This document shows, piece by piece, positions 23,501 through 35,800 of a DNA stretch of 64,000 nucleotides (positions are counted from its first letter, which is position 1; the number at the start of each line of letters is the position of its first letter). The stretch is from Paraspadella gotoi (taxonomy: Eukaryota > Chaetognatha), in NCBI GenBank assembly GCA_051294375.1, contig CM119271.1, positions 12,335,235 through 12,399,234 of the forward strand, read 5' to 3'. Position numbers and translations under genes: made by a program. The notes below the pieces were generated by a model that worked only from the letters and a program-made list of their open reading frames with translations, made no database searches and had not been told where the DNA came from.

Positions 23501-26500
23501 CTCTTCTCGTCATCTCGTGGAAGAAGCCCTCGTTTCTTGCCGTGGTCGCCGTCCTCGTTCTCTGCTGCTCTCCCGTCAAGCGTTTGTACATTGAAGGCAC
23601 CCGTCAGCTTAAGCGGCTCGAGTTTATCTCTAGATCGCCGATATTCTCCGCCTTTCACGAGGCGTTGGACGGGATTTCTATCATAAGGGCCTTTCGTCAA
23701 GAGGTTCGGTTTGAGGAAGAATGCGTCGCTCATATGGACGATAACATGCGACCATCCTTCTTGCTGTGGGGAGCCAATCGATGGATCTCGTTCAACTTGG
23801 GAATTCTTGGCTGTTTTGTTCTTCTTATCTGTTCCCTCTACGTGATTTTATCAAAAACGATATCAGCCGGAGAGGCGGGACTCATAATCAGCTTGGCTTT
23901 GCAAATAACGGAGGCCATTGGCTATTCATTCCGGGAAATCGCCTTCACTGAAAACTTGTTCGTCGCCGTGGAGCGATTAAAGGAATATGCGGGTTGGTCG
24001 ACGGAAGGTTCGTTGGAAAATCAGGATCTGGAGTCGAGTTGGCGACCGAGGATGGGACGCATCAAGTTTGAGAATTACGGCGCGAGCTACAGAAAAAATC
24101 TTGGCTTGGCCCTTGAAGGATTGAACTTTTGCATCGAGGGTGGAAAAAGAGTAGGAGTTGTTGGCAGAACGGGAGCCGGAAAATCCAGTCTGGCTCTGGC
24201 CCTTTTTCGAATCTTCGAAACTACGGAAGGTTGGATCGAGATCGATGGCTGGAAAATAAAAGACATTCCTCTACGGCGACTTCGCTCCAGCTTGTCCATC
24301 ATCCCGCAAGATCCCGTCATATTCTCAGGAACTCTGCGTTGGAATTTGGATCCTTGTAATCGACACGACGATGACGAACTGTGGAGAGTCTTGAGTCTGG
24401 TAAATCTCGATATCTTTGTAGCCGAGACTCGGGATGGTCTGGATACGATCTGCTCCGAGGGCGGGGAGAATCTTTCTCTGGGTCAGCGTCAACTAGTTTG
24501 TCTGGCTCGCGCGATCCTTAGCGACGCTCAAATCCTTGTGTTGGACGAAGCGACGGCGTCGGTGGACGTGGAGACGGATCGCGTCATTCAACGGACGATT
24601 CGTCGCGAGTTTCTTGGTCGGTCGGTCATCACCATCGCGCATCGATTGGACACCGTGATGGATTACGACGTCGTCATCGTCATGGAAGATGGAAAAGTTG
24701 TGGAGTTCGACGATCCGAAAAAATTGATAGAGGATGACAATTCCGCGTTTTATTCTTTGACTAAAAATTTTGAGAGAAAAGAGGAATGAAGTGAGAATTA
24801 ATTTGAGGAGTGGTGTAGAATATTTTTTACTTCGTTTCGAAAACTGATCTTTTGTTTATCCCGCATTCGCGAGAAACCAGTCTTTTCTCTCTCGTCCTAT
24901 TTTTAATTCGGTTCACAGACGATATCCTGCACGTTACCGTTTTTTGCTGCTTCGAATTTAATGCCAAATTCTCTGCTTATTCAACGCCGTTTATTTCGAA
25001 AGTTAAAATGTATATTTTTATGCTTATGTTATCGCCAAATTTCTATAAAGTTCGACGTGTATACCAGGTCCGTCTTAATGGTTTTTAACTCGTTTTTAAT
25101 AAGTTTTTAATGCGTTTATAATTCGAACATTTTATATTAAATCGTTGTATAATCTGTTTCACAGTCCAGCGGCTGCTTTCTCGGATCCCATTCCGACGCT
25201 TTTTGCGATGCTTTACGGCTGCTTTCTCGGATCCCATTCCGACGCTTTTTGCGATGCTTTACGGCTGCTTTCTCGGATCCCATTCCGACGCTTTTTCCGA
25301 TGCTTTACGGCTGCTTTCTCGGATCCCATTCCGACGCTTTTGCGATGTTTTACGGCTGCTTTCTCGGATCCCATTCCGACGCTTTTTCCGATGCTTTACG
25401 GCTGCTTTCTCGGATCTCTTTCCGATGCTTTTTCCGATGCTTTACGGCTGCTTTCTCGGATCCCATTCCGACGCTTTTTGCGATGCTTTACGGCTGCTTT
25501 CTCGGATCCCATTCCGACGCTTTTTCCGATGCTTTACGGCTGCTTTCTCGGATCTCTTTCCGATGCTTTTTCCGATGCTTTTTCCGATGCATTACGGCTG
25601 CCCTTACGATTTTATTACGGGAATTCATTATGGTTCTATACAATTGGATGTTTGCTTATTTTGAACGTTTATACTTCGTTATGTTATGTTATATTACAAC
25701 AATATATGATGCTAAACTGTAAAACACGTCTTCAATGCTTAAAGTCATACAAAGTGAATAGCCCGCACCTAGGTTTAGTAGGAAAACCTAACAAGTGGCA
25801 TTGGCTGGGAAGATGGGTATCTAGCTAAAGGTAGGTTCTAACTAGTCTCTCATCAGGGAAAAGAGGTAAGAAGGGTAAGGAATATATTGGTAATAGGTAA
25901 ATAGCTATAACAAAGGGAACAAGGGTACATAAAAGGGAGAGAAGGGAGAGGGAAGGTTTGCAGACCCGAGACCGAGAGAAGAGTTGAGAGAGTGAGTCCG
26001 ATCTCCAAGACTCTATCCGTGACTCCGGGGATGAAGAGGAGGGGACGACGAAGGGAGGAGAGGAGGAGGAGACGTTGAGGGGGGGAGAGATGATCCGGGG
26101 GGGGGGAGAAAGGCCCTGGTGATAGGGTGAGCATTAGGCTTAGCAAATTTTAAAAAAGTTTTTTACAGAATTTAGCACTATAATACAAATAGTCCCTATA
26201 TGCTACTAATTTTTTTCTATCTTGTTTTTTGAAAAAATCGATCAATAAGTGCTTGCAACTCTTCAAAATTGCAAAAAAACGGTTTTTTCATTAAAAATGA
26301 TAGATATCTTAAAAAATATCAGTCGGAATCAAATTAACCTGCATCCAATTTAAGAGCGGAAAAAAATACTCATTTTAATACTTTATTTTTAAAAACCAAA
26401 AAAATACTTTTCCAATTATTGATGTTTAAAAAACGGGAGTTCTCGGCATTTTTAAGTCACATTTTTTATTTTCCTTTTATAACTTTGAAAATAATATAAA

Positions 26501-29500
26501 ATAAGGTATAAAACAGACTAAATCCTCTAGAGTAAACCTTGGGCTTCTATTGGCGTAAATAGGTATTGTTTTTTTAATTTTGTTCAGGAGCTATGAATGT
26601 TAAATCCTGAAAAAATTTTAAAAAATTATTTATTTATTATTTTTGTCTGTGTGCTTACAATTTGAATGTTTATATATCTTCATTATCTACAAACATAAGC
26701 TTTAATTTGAGACCTCTCCCAACTTTTTACGATTTTCATTATTGAATTATACTAAAAATAAATTTTTTTAAAAAAAAAGATTAATCAATTAGTACTTTTC
26801 AAATGGATATTTTTTTAAAATAAAGATACAAAAATACAGTTCTACTTATAAGGGGGCTTAAAAACCAAATGTTAAAATAAAAATAATATAAAATTATATA
26901 AAAAATAAATAAAACAGATTATTAACTTTATTTTTTATAAAAATATATGATGTTTAATTAAAATAATCTCAAATAAAATAACAGGTATATAGTAGTTGAG
27001 TGTTTTAATTTAATCTCATATCCAGCTTTTAATAGCAATAATATTTGTTATTATTTACGAAAAAAATTATTTTGTAAAAAAAATATATCATTAAAAAATG
27101 TTAAAATCTTTTTCTGATCTTTAATTTTAGAATATTTACCCACTTTATCTTCATTCCCAATCCTATAAAGTAGTAGTTTGACTAAAGCTACAGGGTTTAG
27201 CCATAGCATAGCCATAGTGAGTACTTTTTCAAAAACTACCTTACAAATATGTAATTTAAGTAGATATCCAGAATAATAACCTGTTTTCAAAAAGTATAGA
27301 ATAATTCTTACTTTTTATATGACGTATCAAATTTTAAGAGCTTTTTATGGAGACGAATAATTTATTTGCCAACAATTTTATTATTAGACGAACATGTTTC
27401 GGCTCACAATTTGAGCCTTCATCAGCGTCAAAGTTCTTTGTGAATTACTCACAAATTTTTCTTCAAGCTTATGCTCTGTAGATAATGATAGATGTATAGA
27501 CATTAAAATTGTAAGCATTTTCACTAAACTATTTAAAAAATTTTATAAAAAATTTTCAAAAACTTTAATGAGCATTTAAAAAAAACCTGCCTTTATCGAA
27601 TTTTACTGACCTACCACATTAAGTGTCTCATGGGTATACTTTAAGATTTTATAGGTTTCAGAGATGGCACTTTTTTTGTTTCTTTCACATCCTCTCTGCT
27701 CTACCGTGTCTTATTATTGTTATTAGCAAGGCTTATGGCGCCACCCTCGAGGTTATTATAGATCAATTTACTAATAAATAATATTAAAAAACATATATGA
27801 ATATAAACATAACAGTAGAATTATTGTTAACTTAAATTCAAAGAATAGTATTAGAAAAATCTTTCAAAAATGCAATTATTTCCTTTTTTTTAGTTCTGAA
27901 ATATTAATGTATTTAATAATTTTAGTAATATACATGTATACATATAATTTATAAAAAAAATTAAAATATCTAGAACTATGTATAATTAACCAGAAAAGCT
28001 TAAAAATAACTAATTTTATTCTAGAACCATTTTATTTAAAAAAACAACAGCTATTTTTGAACCAGAAGTGGTACGCCACATAAAGTGGCGTGGAAAGTCC
28101 ATAAATCACAACCTGAAAATTTTTCATTGTGATATTCGTTTTTTTAAATTAAAATTGGAATAAGAAACTTTGCGAGAACTAACAACTTTTCTAAAGTAGG
28201 ATATTTTTGGGAGCCCTATTATACTTGTTAATATTTTGGAACATTTTTATTAATAATATATATCAAATATTGAGTGAGCTACTGTATTATTATTATTTGT
28301 AAATATTTTTTTTCATAATAATAACAAATATTATTACTATTAAAGCTGGATATGAGATTGAATTAAAATACTCAACGAATATATATATATATACCTGTTA
28401 TTTTATTTGAGATTAAGTTTTAATTAAACATCATATATTTTTTATAATAAAATAAAGTTAATAATCTGTTTTATTTATTTTTTATTATAATTTTATATTA
28501 TTTTTATTTTAAACATTTGTTTTAAAGCCTTATAAGTAGAACTGTATTTTGTATCTTTATTTTTAAAAAAAATATTCCATTTGAAAGTACTAATTGATTA
28601 ATTTTTTTTTTTTTAAATTTTATTTTTACGTATAATTCAATAATGAAAAATCGTAAAAAGTTGGGAGAGGTCTTAAATTAAAAGCTTATGTTTTGTAGAT
28701 AATGATAGATATATAAACATTCAAATTGTAAGCACACAGACAAAAATAATAAATAAATATTTTTTAAAATTTTTTTCAGGATTTACAATTCATAGCTCCT
28801 GAACAAAATTAAAAAACTATACCTATTTACGCCAATAGAAAGCCCAATGATTACTCTAGAGGATTTAGTCTGTTTTATACCTTATTTTATATCATTTTCA
28901 AAGTTATAAAGGGAAAATAAAAAAATGTGACTTAAAAATGCCGAGAACTCGGTTTTTTAAACATCAATAATTGGAAAAGTATTTTTTGGATTTTTAAAAA
29001 TAAAGTATGTAAAATGAAGTATTTTTTCCGCTCTTTAAATTGACGCAGGTTAAATTTGATTCCGACTGATATTTTTTAAGATATCTATCATTTTTTAATG
29101 AAAAAAAACCGTTTTTTTTGCAAATTTTGAAGAGTTGCAAGCACTTATTGATCGATTTTTCAAAAAACAAAGATAGAAAAAAATTAGTAAGCATATAGGG
29201 GACTAATTTGTACTATAGTGCTAAATTCTGTAAAAAACTTTATAAAATTTGCTAAGGCCTAGTGAGCATCAATCTTGATTGGACAATGGACAATGGAAAT
29301 TGGACATTGGAAATTGGACAATGGAAATTAGACATTGGATATTGGACATTGGATAATGGAAATTGGACAATGGACAATGGAAATTGGACAGTGGACGGGC
29401 GAAACTGAATGTGGATTGCTAATTGTCGTTGCGTGGATTATAAAGAAAATTAATACTTAATTTTTTAAAAAAATTATGTAAAAGCTATTTAAAAATATAG

Positions 29501-29617
29501 TTTCTGCCTCAAAACACGAAGTTTATTCAAAAAACTGAATTTTTTAGTAATAATTTTATTTTTTAACTGTTTTCGTCTTGATCCAAACCTGAAACTTAAA
29601 ACTTAAAATGTAAGAAA

Positions 29618-29688
<71 letters not shown>

Positions 29689-32600
29689 GAGAGAGAGGCT
29701 TCTAACCATTCCCAATCATTGAGCCAGGACGAGCCGTGCGGTCCTCCAGAGCCGGCGAAGGAGCCGCCCGACGAATGCTCCAACGAGGATGTTGAAGGAG
29801 GCGGAGCCAAAGGGGAAGAGTTCGAGTGGGACTATTGGGACGTGAGTTGAAGGGGTCGGGGTATGGAAGAGGGGCAGGGCTTCGGTGATGAACATGACAA
29901 ATACATAAAAGAATTTATGAGTTTTTTTTTTATCGGAAAACATGTATTGAAATAAAGAAATACGTGAAAAAAATTTCATAGAAAATAATAAATCCAAATT
30001 ATATAATTGTGGTAATATTTAAAAACCATCAATAGGTGTTTTTAATCCTTTTACATCAAAAACCACCTGACCGCCTGACCTATTGCCTTTCTCCCCCTCC
30101 ACCACCCCCCACGTGGACCCAGGGTCCGTGCGGAGATGATTCCCCGGAGGAGAAGAGTAACTCGGAATGCGGAGAATACATGGCGGTGCGCAAGGAGACT
30201 GGCATGGGAAATAAGGCGGTGGCGACGGCCAAAGCCTTGGAGGCGTTCGAGCAGGAAAAGTTGCGTCAAGTAAAATTGGCGCAGATGGCGTCGCAACGAA
30301 AAGAGAGATTGGCGGAACTGAGGGCAGAGGGACTGACCGACCCGGAAATTTGGGATATTCTTTGCGCCGGAGACGATAAGGGTCCGTGCGCTCTGGCCGG
30401 AGAATTTCCGCACCAAGATGCTTGCGATCCCGATCCGCCCCTCGTGGGCTGCCCCTGCCCGGATCCTCAATGCCCGAAGCGGGCCCCGTTCGATTATCAA
30501 ATGCACGAAGTCGATCTCTCCAAAATCGTAGGCGAGTTTTGAGTATCGTTTATTTTATCTTTAAATATTTAAATCGTTTATTTTATGGTGGACTAAAATC
30601 CACCAACCGTTCATCAGCGGCCATTGGTGGCAAGTCATTCGCCTCCCAACCCAAAGGTCCGGGGTTCTAGCCCGGTGGTCGTCTGGCAGTTAAGAGGGAC
30701 GGGGCGCTTAACCCGCCTGTAACATGGTGTTACAGCCTGATCCGAAGCTCAGGGACTGCTTATATTGAACGGTTCTATCACTAACTCATAACAATAATTA
30801 CTGTCTCTTCAATTTTAATCTTTAATTCGTGGCAAACGATAAGACTTAGTTCAGATCAGAATAATTTTATTCGCAACAAGAGACAAAACGTGAATGAAGG
30901 AAAAATATCAGGAGATGCTAAGACTAAGACAAAGGAAAAACGGTTAAGCCAGTTGGTGAATGAGGTCAATGACCTAAGAAACGATTAAACGGTGGTAAGT
31001 GAATGAGGGAGAAAGAGTTCATGCGTGTTCTTAGTGAGGAGAAATATCGGTTGACCACAAATTAATCTTTCTATCTCTCTGTGTTATTTTTTTCTATCCT
31101 CTTTCTTTCTTGCTTTTTATTTTTATCTTTTTATCTTGCTTTATTTCTTTTCTTAGACTTAGGGAGAGAGAGCGAGACAGAGACACACAGAGAGAGAGAG
31201 AGGTCCAGCAAAGCTAAATCCCCTGCTCCCTCTTCTTTTCCCACTCAGACAAGAAACTCTTACGCAGCGCTGAGAAATACTTAGCGAGCGACGCCTTCAA
31301 GACGATGGAATGCGAATTACGGAATCCAACTTATTACGACATCAACAAATGTTATCCAAAGAGAAAAGGAAATAAATGTCCTTGTCCAGAATGCGTCACT
31401 GAAGAGGACAAAGCTTGGGCCGAGGTCCGTCCTTGGAAAAAGGACAAAGGACAAGAGTGTTTTTTTTTGTTGGGTTTTTGTTTTCAGTAATTGTTATTAT
31501 TATCGTCTTTCTCTATTTATCTTTTTTTTATTTATCTTTTTCAGTCTCTCTTTCTCTCTCTCTCCCTTCAGTTGGAAAAGATGAGGATCGGCCCTCCCCC
31601 CGAGTGTCCGTGCCGCGACCCCAAGTGTCCGAAAAAAGATCCAAAGAACGATGAAGAAAATCAGGAAGAGAAGGACGAATGCGGACCGTGCGATATGAAG
31701 GGTACGGGGAATGCCGTACATGACGTCTGTATTAACGAGAATAGAATGGCAACAGCCGGGTTGCCTGTGATGCCCATTGGGATGGGGGATCTCACTGATG
31801 GCTTTGGGGGCTTCCGACCCTCAGTGACGCCTCCTGTCACTGGCGCTGTAACCCTAGGACGGTCTCACTTTGCCAACGCAGAGGGAAGTCGTCAAGACTG
31901 TGGATGGAACACTACGACTGGGCTGGTATGATCCCCCTCTGAGCCAATAGATTTGGCTGAACTAGCGGTGTGAATATATATATGTATATATATATATCTA
32001 GATTATTAAAGTGACTTGACAAAAGTCTCGCCCAATTTTATAAACATTCTGTCATCCCATCATTGTTCACCGATGCGACGCTTTCAGATGATTTGTCAAG
32101 ATTAATTACTGTAAATTCTCTAATGATACATGATATTTAACCAAATATCGGCCGCGTTCTTCTAGAAATTGGATTTTTTTTTCATAATCACGTCAGCTTA
32201 TTGTTATTTAACGTTTATTCTAACTTATATTTCTTAGCTCTTATGATTTATTAGTTACGAAAGTTGCAAAATTACCCGTTTCACTATACTTTACAAATAA
32301 TGCGAAAATTATACAATCGTTGGTTTCATTCGTATGTAACAGAATGAAACGCATGTGTCACATGAACAAATTACCCGTTGTAATAACTGTCTCTGTCTCT
32401 GTCTGTCTCTATCTCGCAAGGCTACTACCCTCCTCAATCCGGATGCCCGACCATCGTTCGATGCGATCTCATCTGCAATCCTTGCGACAAGAAGGAAGAA
32501 TGCGACAATTCGAAAGCGAAGAAGCCGGAGCCTCGATACAAGTGCGGACCCTGCAGCCTCAAACACCCCATGCCGCCGCAGGTCTGAAATTAAAACGAGG

Positions 32601-32830
32601 CTCGGCGCTGGATCGATTCCGAGCGTGTGAAGGTCTCATCGTCTGACTTACTCCTATTCTTAATTCCTTATTCCGCAACATCTGCTCAGTCGGCGTGCCC
32701 CGACTATGACTGCCACAACTGCGCCCTCGTATGTCACGTTTGCGGCTGCAGACCCAAGTTGTGTCCAAAGTGTGAAGAGGGAAATCCTCCGCCTCCGCCG
32801 GTTGTTCTCAGAGAGAGAGAGAGAGAGAGA

Positions 32831-32865
<35 letters not shown>

Positions 32866-35800
32866 TCAGCCAGATGCTTAGATGGATAGCGAGTGAAATT
32901 AGTGATTAACGCAGTAACCGGTTTCCACTAAAGCCTGAGTCATGATTCAATGTGGCCCGAGAAATGACCTCTTTTTTTAAACTTCGTGTTAACAAAGAAT
33001 ATTTAAAAAATGTTATTAACCTAAAGAAAATAATGCTTATTTTTATTAATACATATTCTTAACTTTCCCCATTGCTCCTCATCTCGCCGCCATCTCCAGG
33101 AGGGCGTACCTTGCCCTCCCTGTTCAATTCCGGGTCCTTACCCAAAACAATCGGACTGCAAATTGCTTCATCCCTGCGACTGGGAACATCCCTGCATGTG
33201 CGACCCCGCGTCCGGTGACCCTATCAATCCCGAGCGATGCGGTCCATGTCAATACAAACATACTCCGGGTTATCCGCCTCAGGTAATAAGAGTCAACGTC
33301 GTTTGGAATAAAGAAGTTAGGTTTGAAGAGGGGTTGCGAGATAAATGTCTCCAACATGAATGAACCTTGTCGAAAATGCTTAAACAATAGTGATATATCA
33401 TCTAGTTTTGAAATGACTCGATACGTATTCGTTCTACGAGGGGACTATCTCGCTCTCAAAGCTTTCTTAGGCGGTAGACGGTCAAACCTTTGAGAGGTTG
33501 CAGACAGAATGACGCATAATGTTGTTCAAAAAAAATTTAAAAAGGAGTAAAAAAAAAAAAAAAAAAAGGGGGGAGAGTCACCAGTCGTGGCCACTGGCCA
33601 GTCCCTCTTCGTGGCTCAGTCTCCCCTCTCTTTTGTCATCCGCTAGAAGAGAGTGGATGTCGCGTTTTCTTCGTTGTCGTGACCGTTGAAAACCTCGTAA
33701 CCCTTTACTAACGTGAACGTTGATCGTATTTTATCTTTCGAACCCCAGAGTGGTTGTCCCGGCGAACCTGGGGAATGCGAGAAGATTCGAGATCCGCAGG
33801 AGAGAAAATGTTGCGAGTTGAAAAAGGCTAAAGGAGGGAAACTCGGATTGGCGGTGAGATGAAAATGAGGGAGCCTGGTTGAATGAATTGTAAATGAATA
33901 TATGAAATTGGTACAACCAATATAAAAATGATCCATTCATTTAATAAATAAGCTATCTTGCCCCTGACTTTGGACAGGCTTTGGTGGTTTAAGGCCTCCA
34001 TCACTCTTACAAGCTAATGACATAGCAAGTCCCTGCAAGCTTTCAATCAAGACTCTCTCACAGTCTCGTTTATTCACTCCCAGAGTACCTGGCTTCCCTA
34101 TCAATGAAGTGGTATAATATTTCAAAGAATGTTTCAATTGTATGAAAAGACCACTCCCTTAAGTATTAGATCGGGGAATACTTATTGTAATCCGCACTAG
34201 CATCAAAATACAAAGAGCTGAATTTTATGAAATTGGTACAACAAATATAAAAATTATCCATTCATTTAATAAATAAGCTATCTTGCCCCTGAAATTTGGA
34301 AAATTACTCGTTCGATTATAATTTATAACTATCGTATCGAATTCTTTCATTTCGTTTTGTTTGAGATTAGAAGAAAAACAAGATTTATCATCGTTGTCGC
34401 TAACAAATCTTGTTTTTCTTCTGATTTATAACTATAAAACGCTAGATTTATCTATGCAAATATTCTGGCGACTCGAATTAACTTCAGTCATTCAAACATA
34501 AAACAGGATGCGTCAAAAATCTCCCTGTTGGACGAGTTCGAGAAGCGAGATTTGGACGGACAAGAACGGATGGTCTACAACGATGGAGGAATTGAGGTGT
34601 GGAGATAAATCTCTTATAATTGGAAGATGAGACTTAATTTAAATAAATAATTAATGAATTAATTCAACTTTGAAGCTTTCTCAATTTTTATGGTTGGTTG
34701 AAAATGTTTCTACTCAATAAACTGATTCCAATAAAAGCGCATATATAACAAAGAGAGCCTTTTTTTTACTTTAAATTTTAATAATCCAAAAAAATTAATA
34801 AATCGGATTAAATTAGACATTTCATAACAAATTCAACAAATTTTTTTTAACGACACATTTTGGTTTTTTTTTTTTTTTTCAACAGGGATTCTTTCTCAGC
34901 GAAGACAAGGAAAATCTGAGAGGAGATGCGGGGGAGCAATTGCAAGGATTCGATGGTGAGAGAAAGAAAAAAGAATTGAATTCAAAAGGAACCATCGATT
35001 CGTTAAGACTTTTTCTAAGACTTTTACGAAACGCCCCGGTTCAACTTAAATTCTGAATTAAATTCGTTTTTAGTTTTAAAAATTAAGTTAAAAAAAATTA
35101 TAAGGTTTAGGATTTAATTTAAATCAGAGATGTGGAAGCGATCGATATATAGCCGCTGCCAATCCGGCGCTTCCAAGACCCCTCCCGCTCCCGTTTTTCG
35201 GTGCAATCCTTACTTTTTTAGCCCGGATCGCTTTCGGTTTCGAGTGCACATCGCTTCCTTCTTTTAGAAATTTTATATTGTTATTATTTTAAAAATACTC
35301 TCTTTAGACAGGTAATTCATTGGTAAAATAATTTTTAAACAATCTTTTTTGTTAATAAATAACAAGTGAAATTTTTACTATGAAAAATTGTAAGATTTTA
35401 AGATTGTAATAATCGTTCGAGTGGAAATGAGTTTAAAAATGAAAAAAAACAAAACCTTTTTCCCTATTTGCGCTTTCTTTTTTATTAAATATAAATACAA
35501 GCTGCATTAATTATTCAATTGATCAATTAATTAATCAATCAATCAATCAACTAAACCACTAATCAATCAAAATCACTTAAAAATTAATGAATCAATTTTT
35601 ATCAATTATTAAATAATCAATTAATTTATCAATCAACTAATTAATAAATTTATTTATCAATAATTATTAAAAGAACTAATTAATTAATCAATCAATTAAT
35701 CAATCAATTAAACAATGTCAGTGTTATCATTGTCATCTCCAACGTCGTTGTTGCTTTTGTCCTGGTCAGTGACCTGACAAAAAGACCTAAAAATTAACAG

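Noticed and set aside
25145-25828. 227-codon frame and its companions in other frames
   Set aside because: A 46-bp tandem repeat read in successive frames; no homology and no start context.
31491-31931. 146-codon frame extending the exon at 31572 into family C repeat
   Set aside because: A phase-correct donor lies at 31702; the extension is the dispersed repeat also found at 41337.
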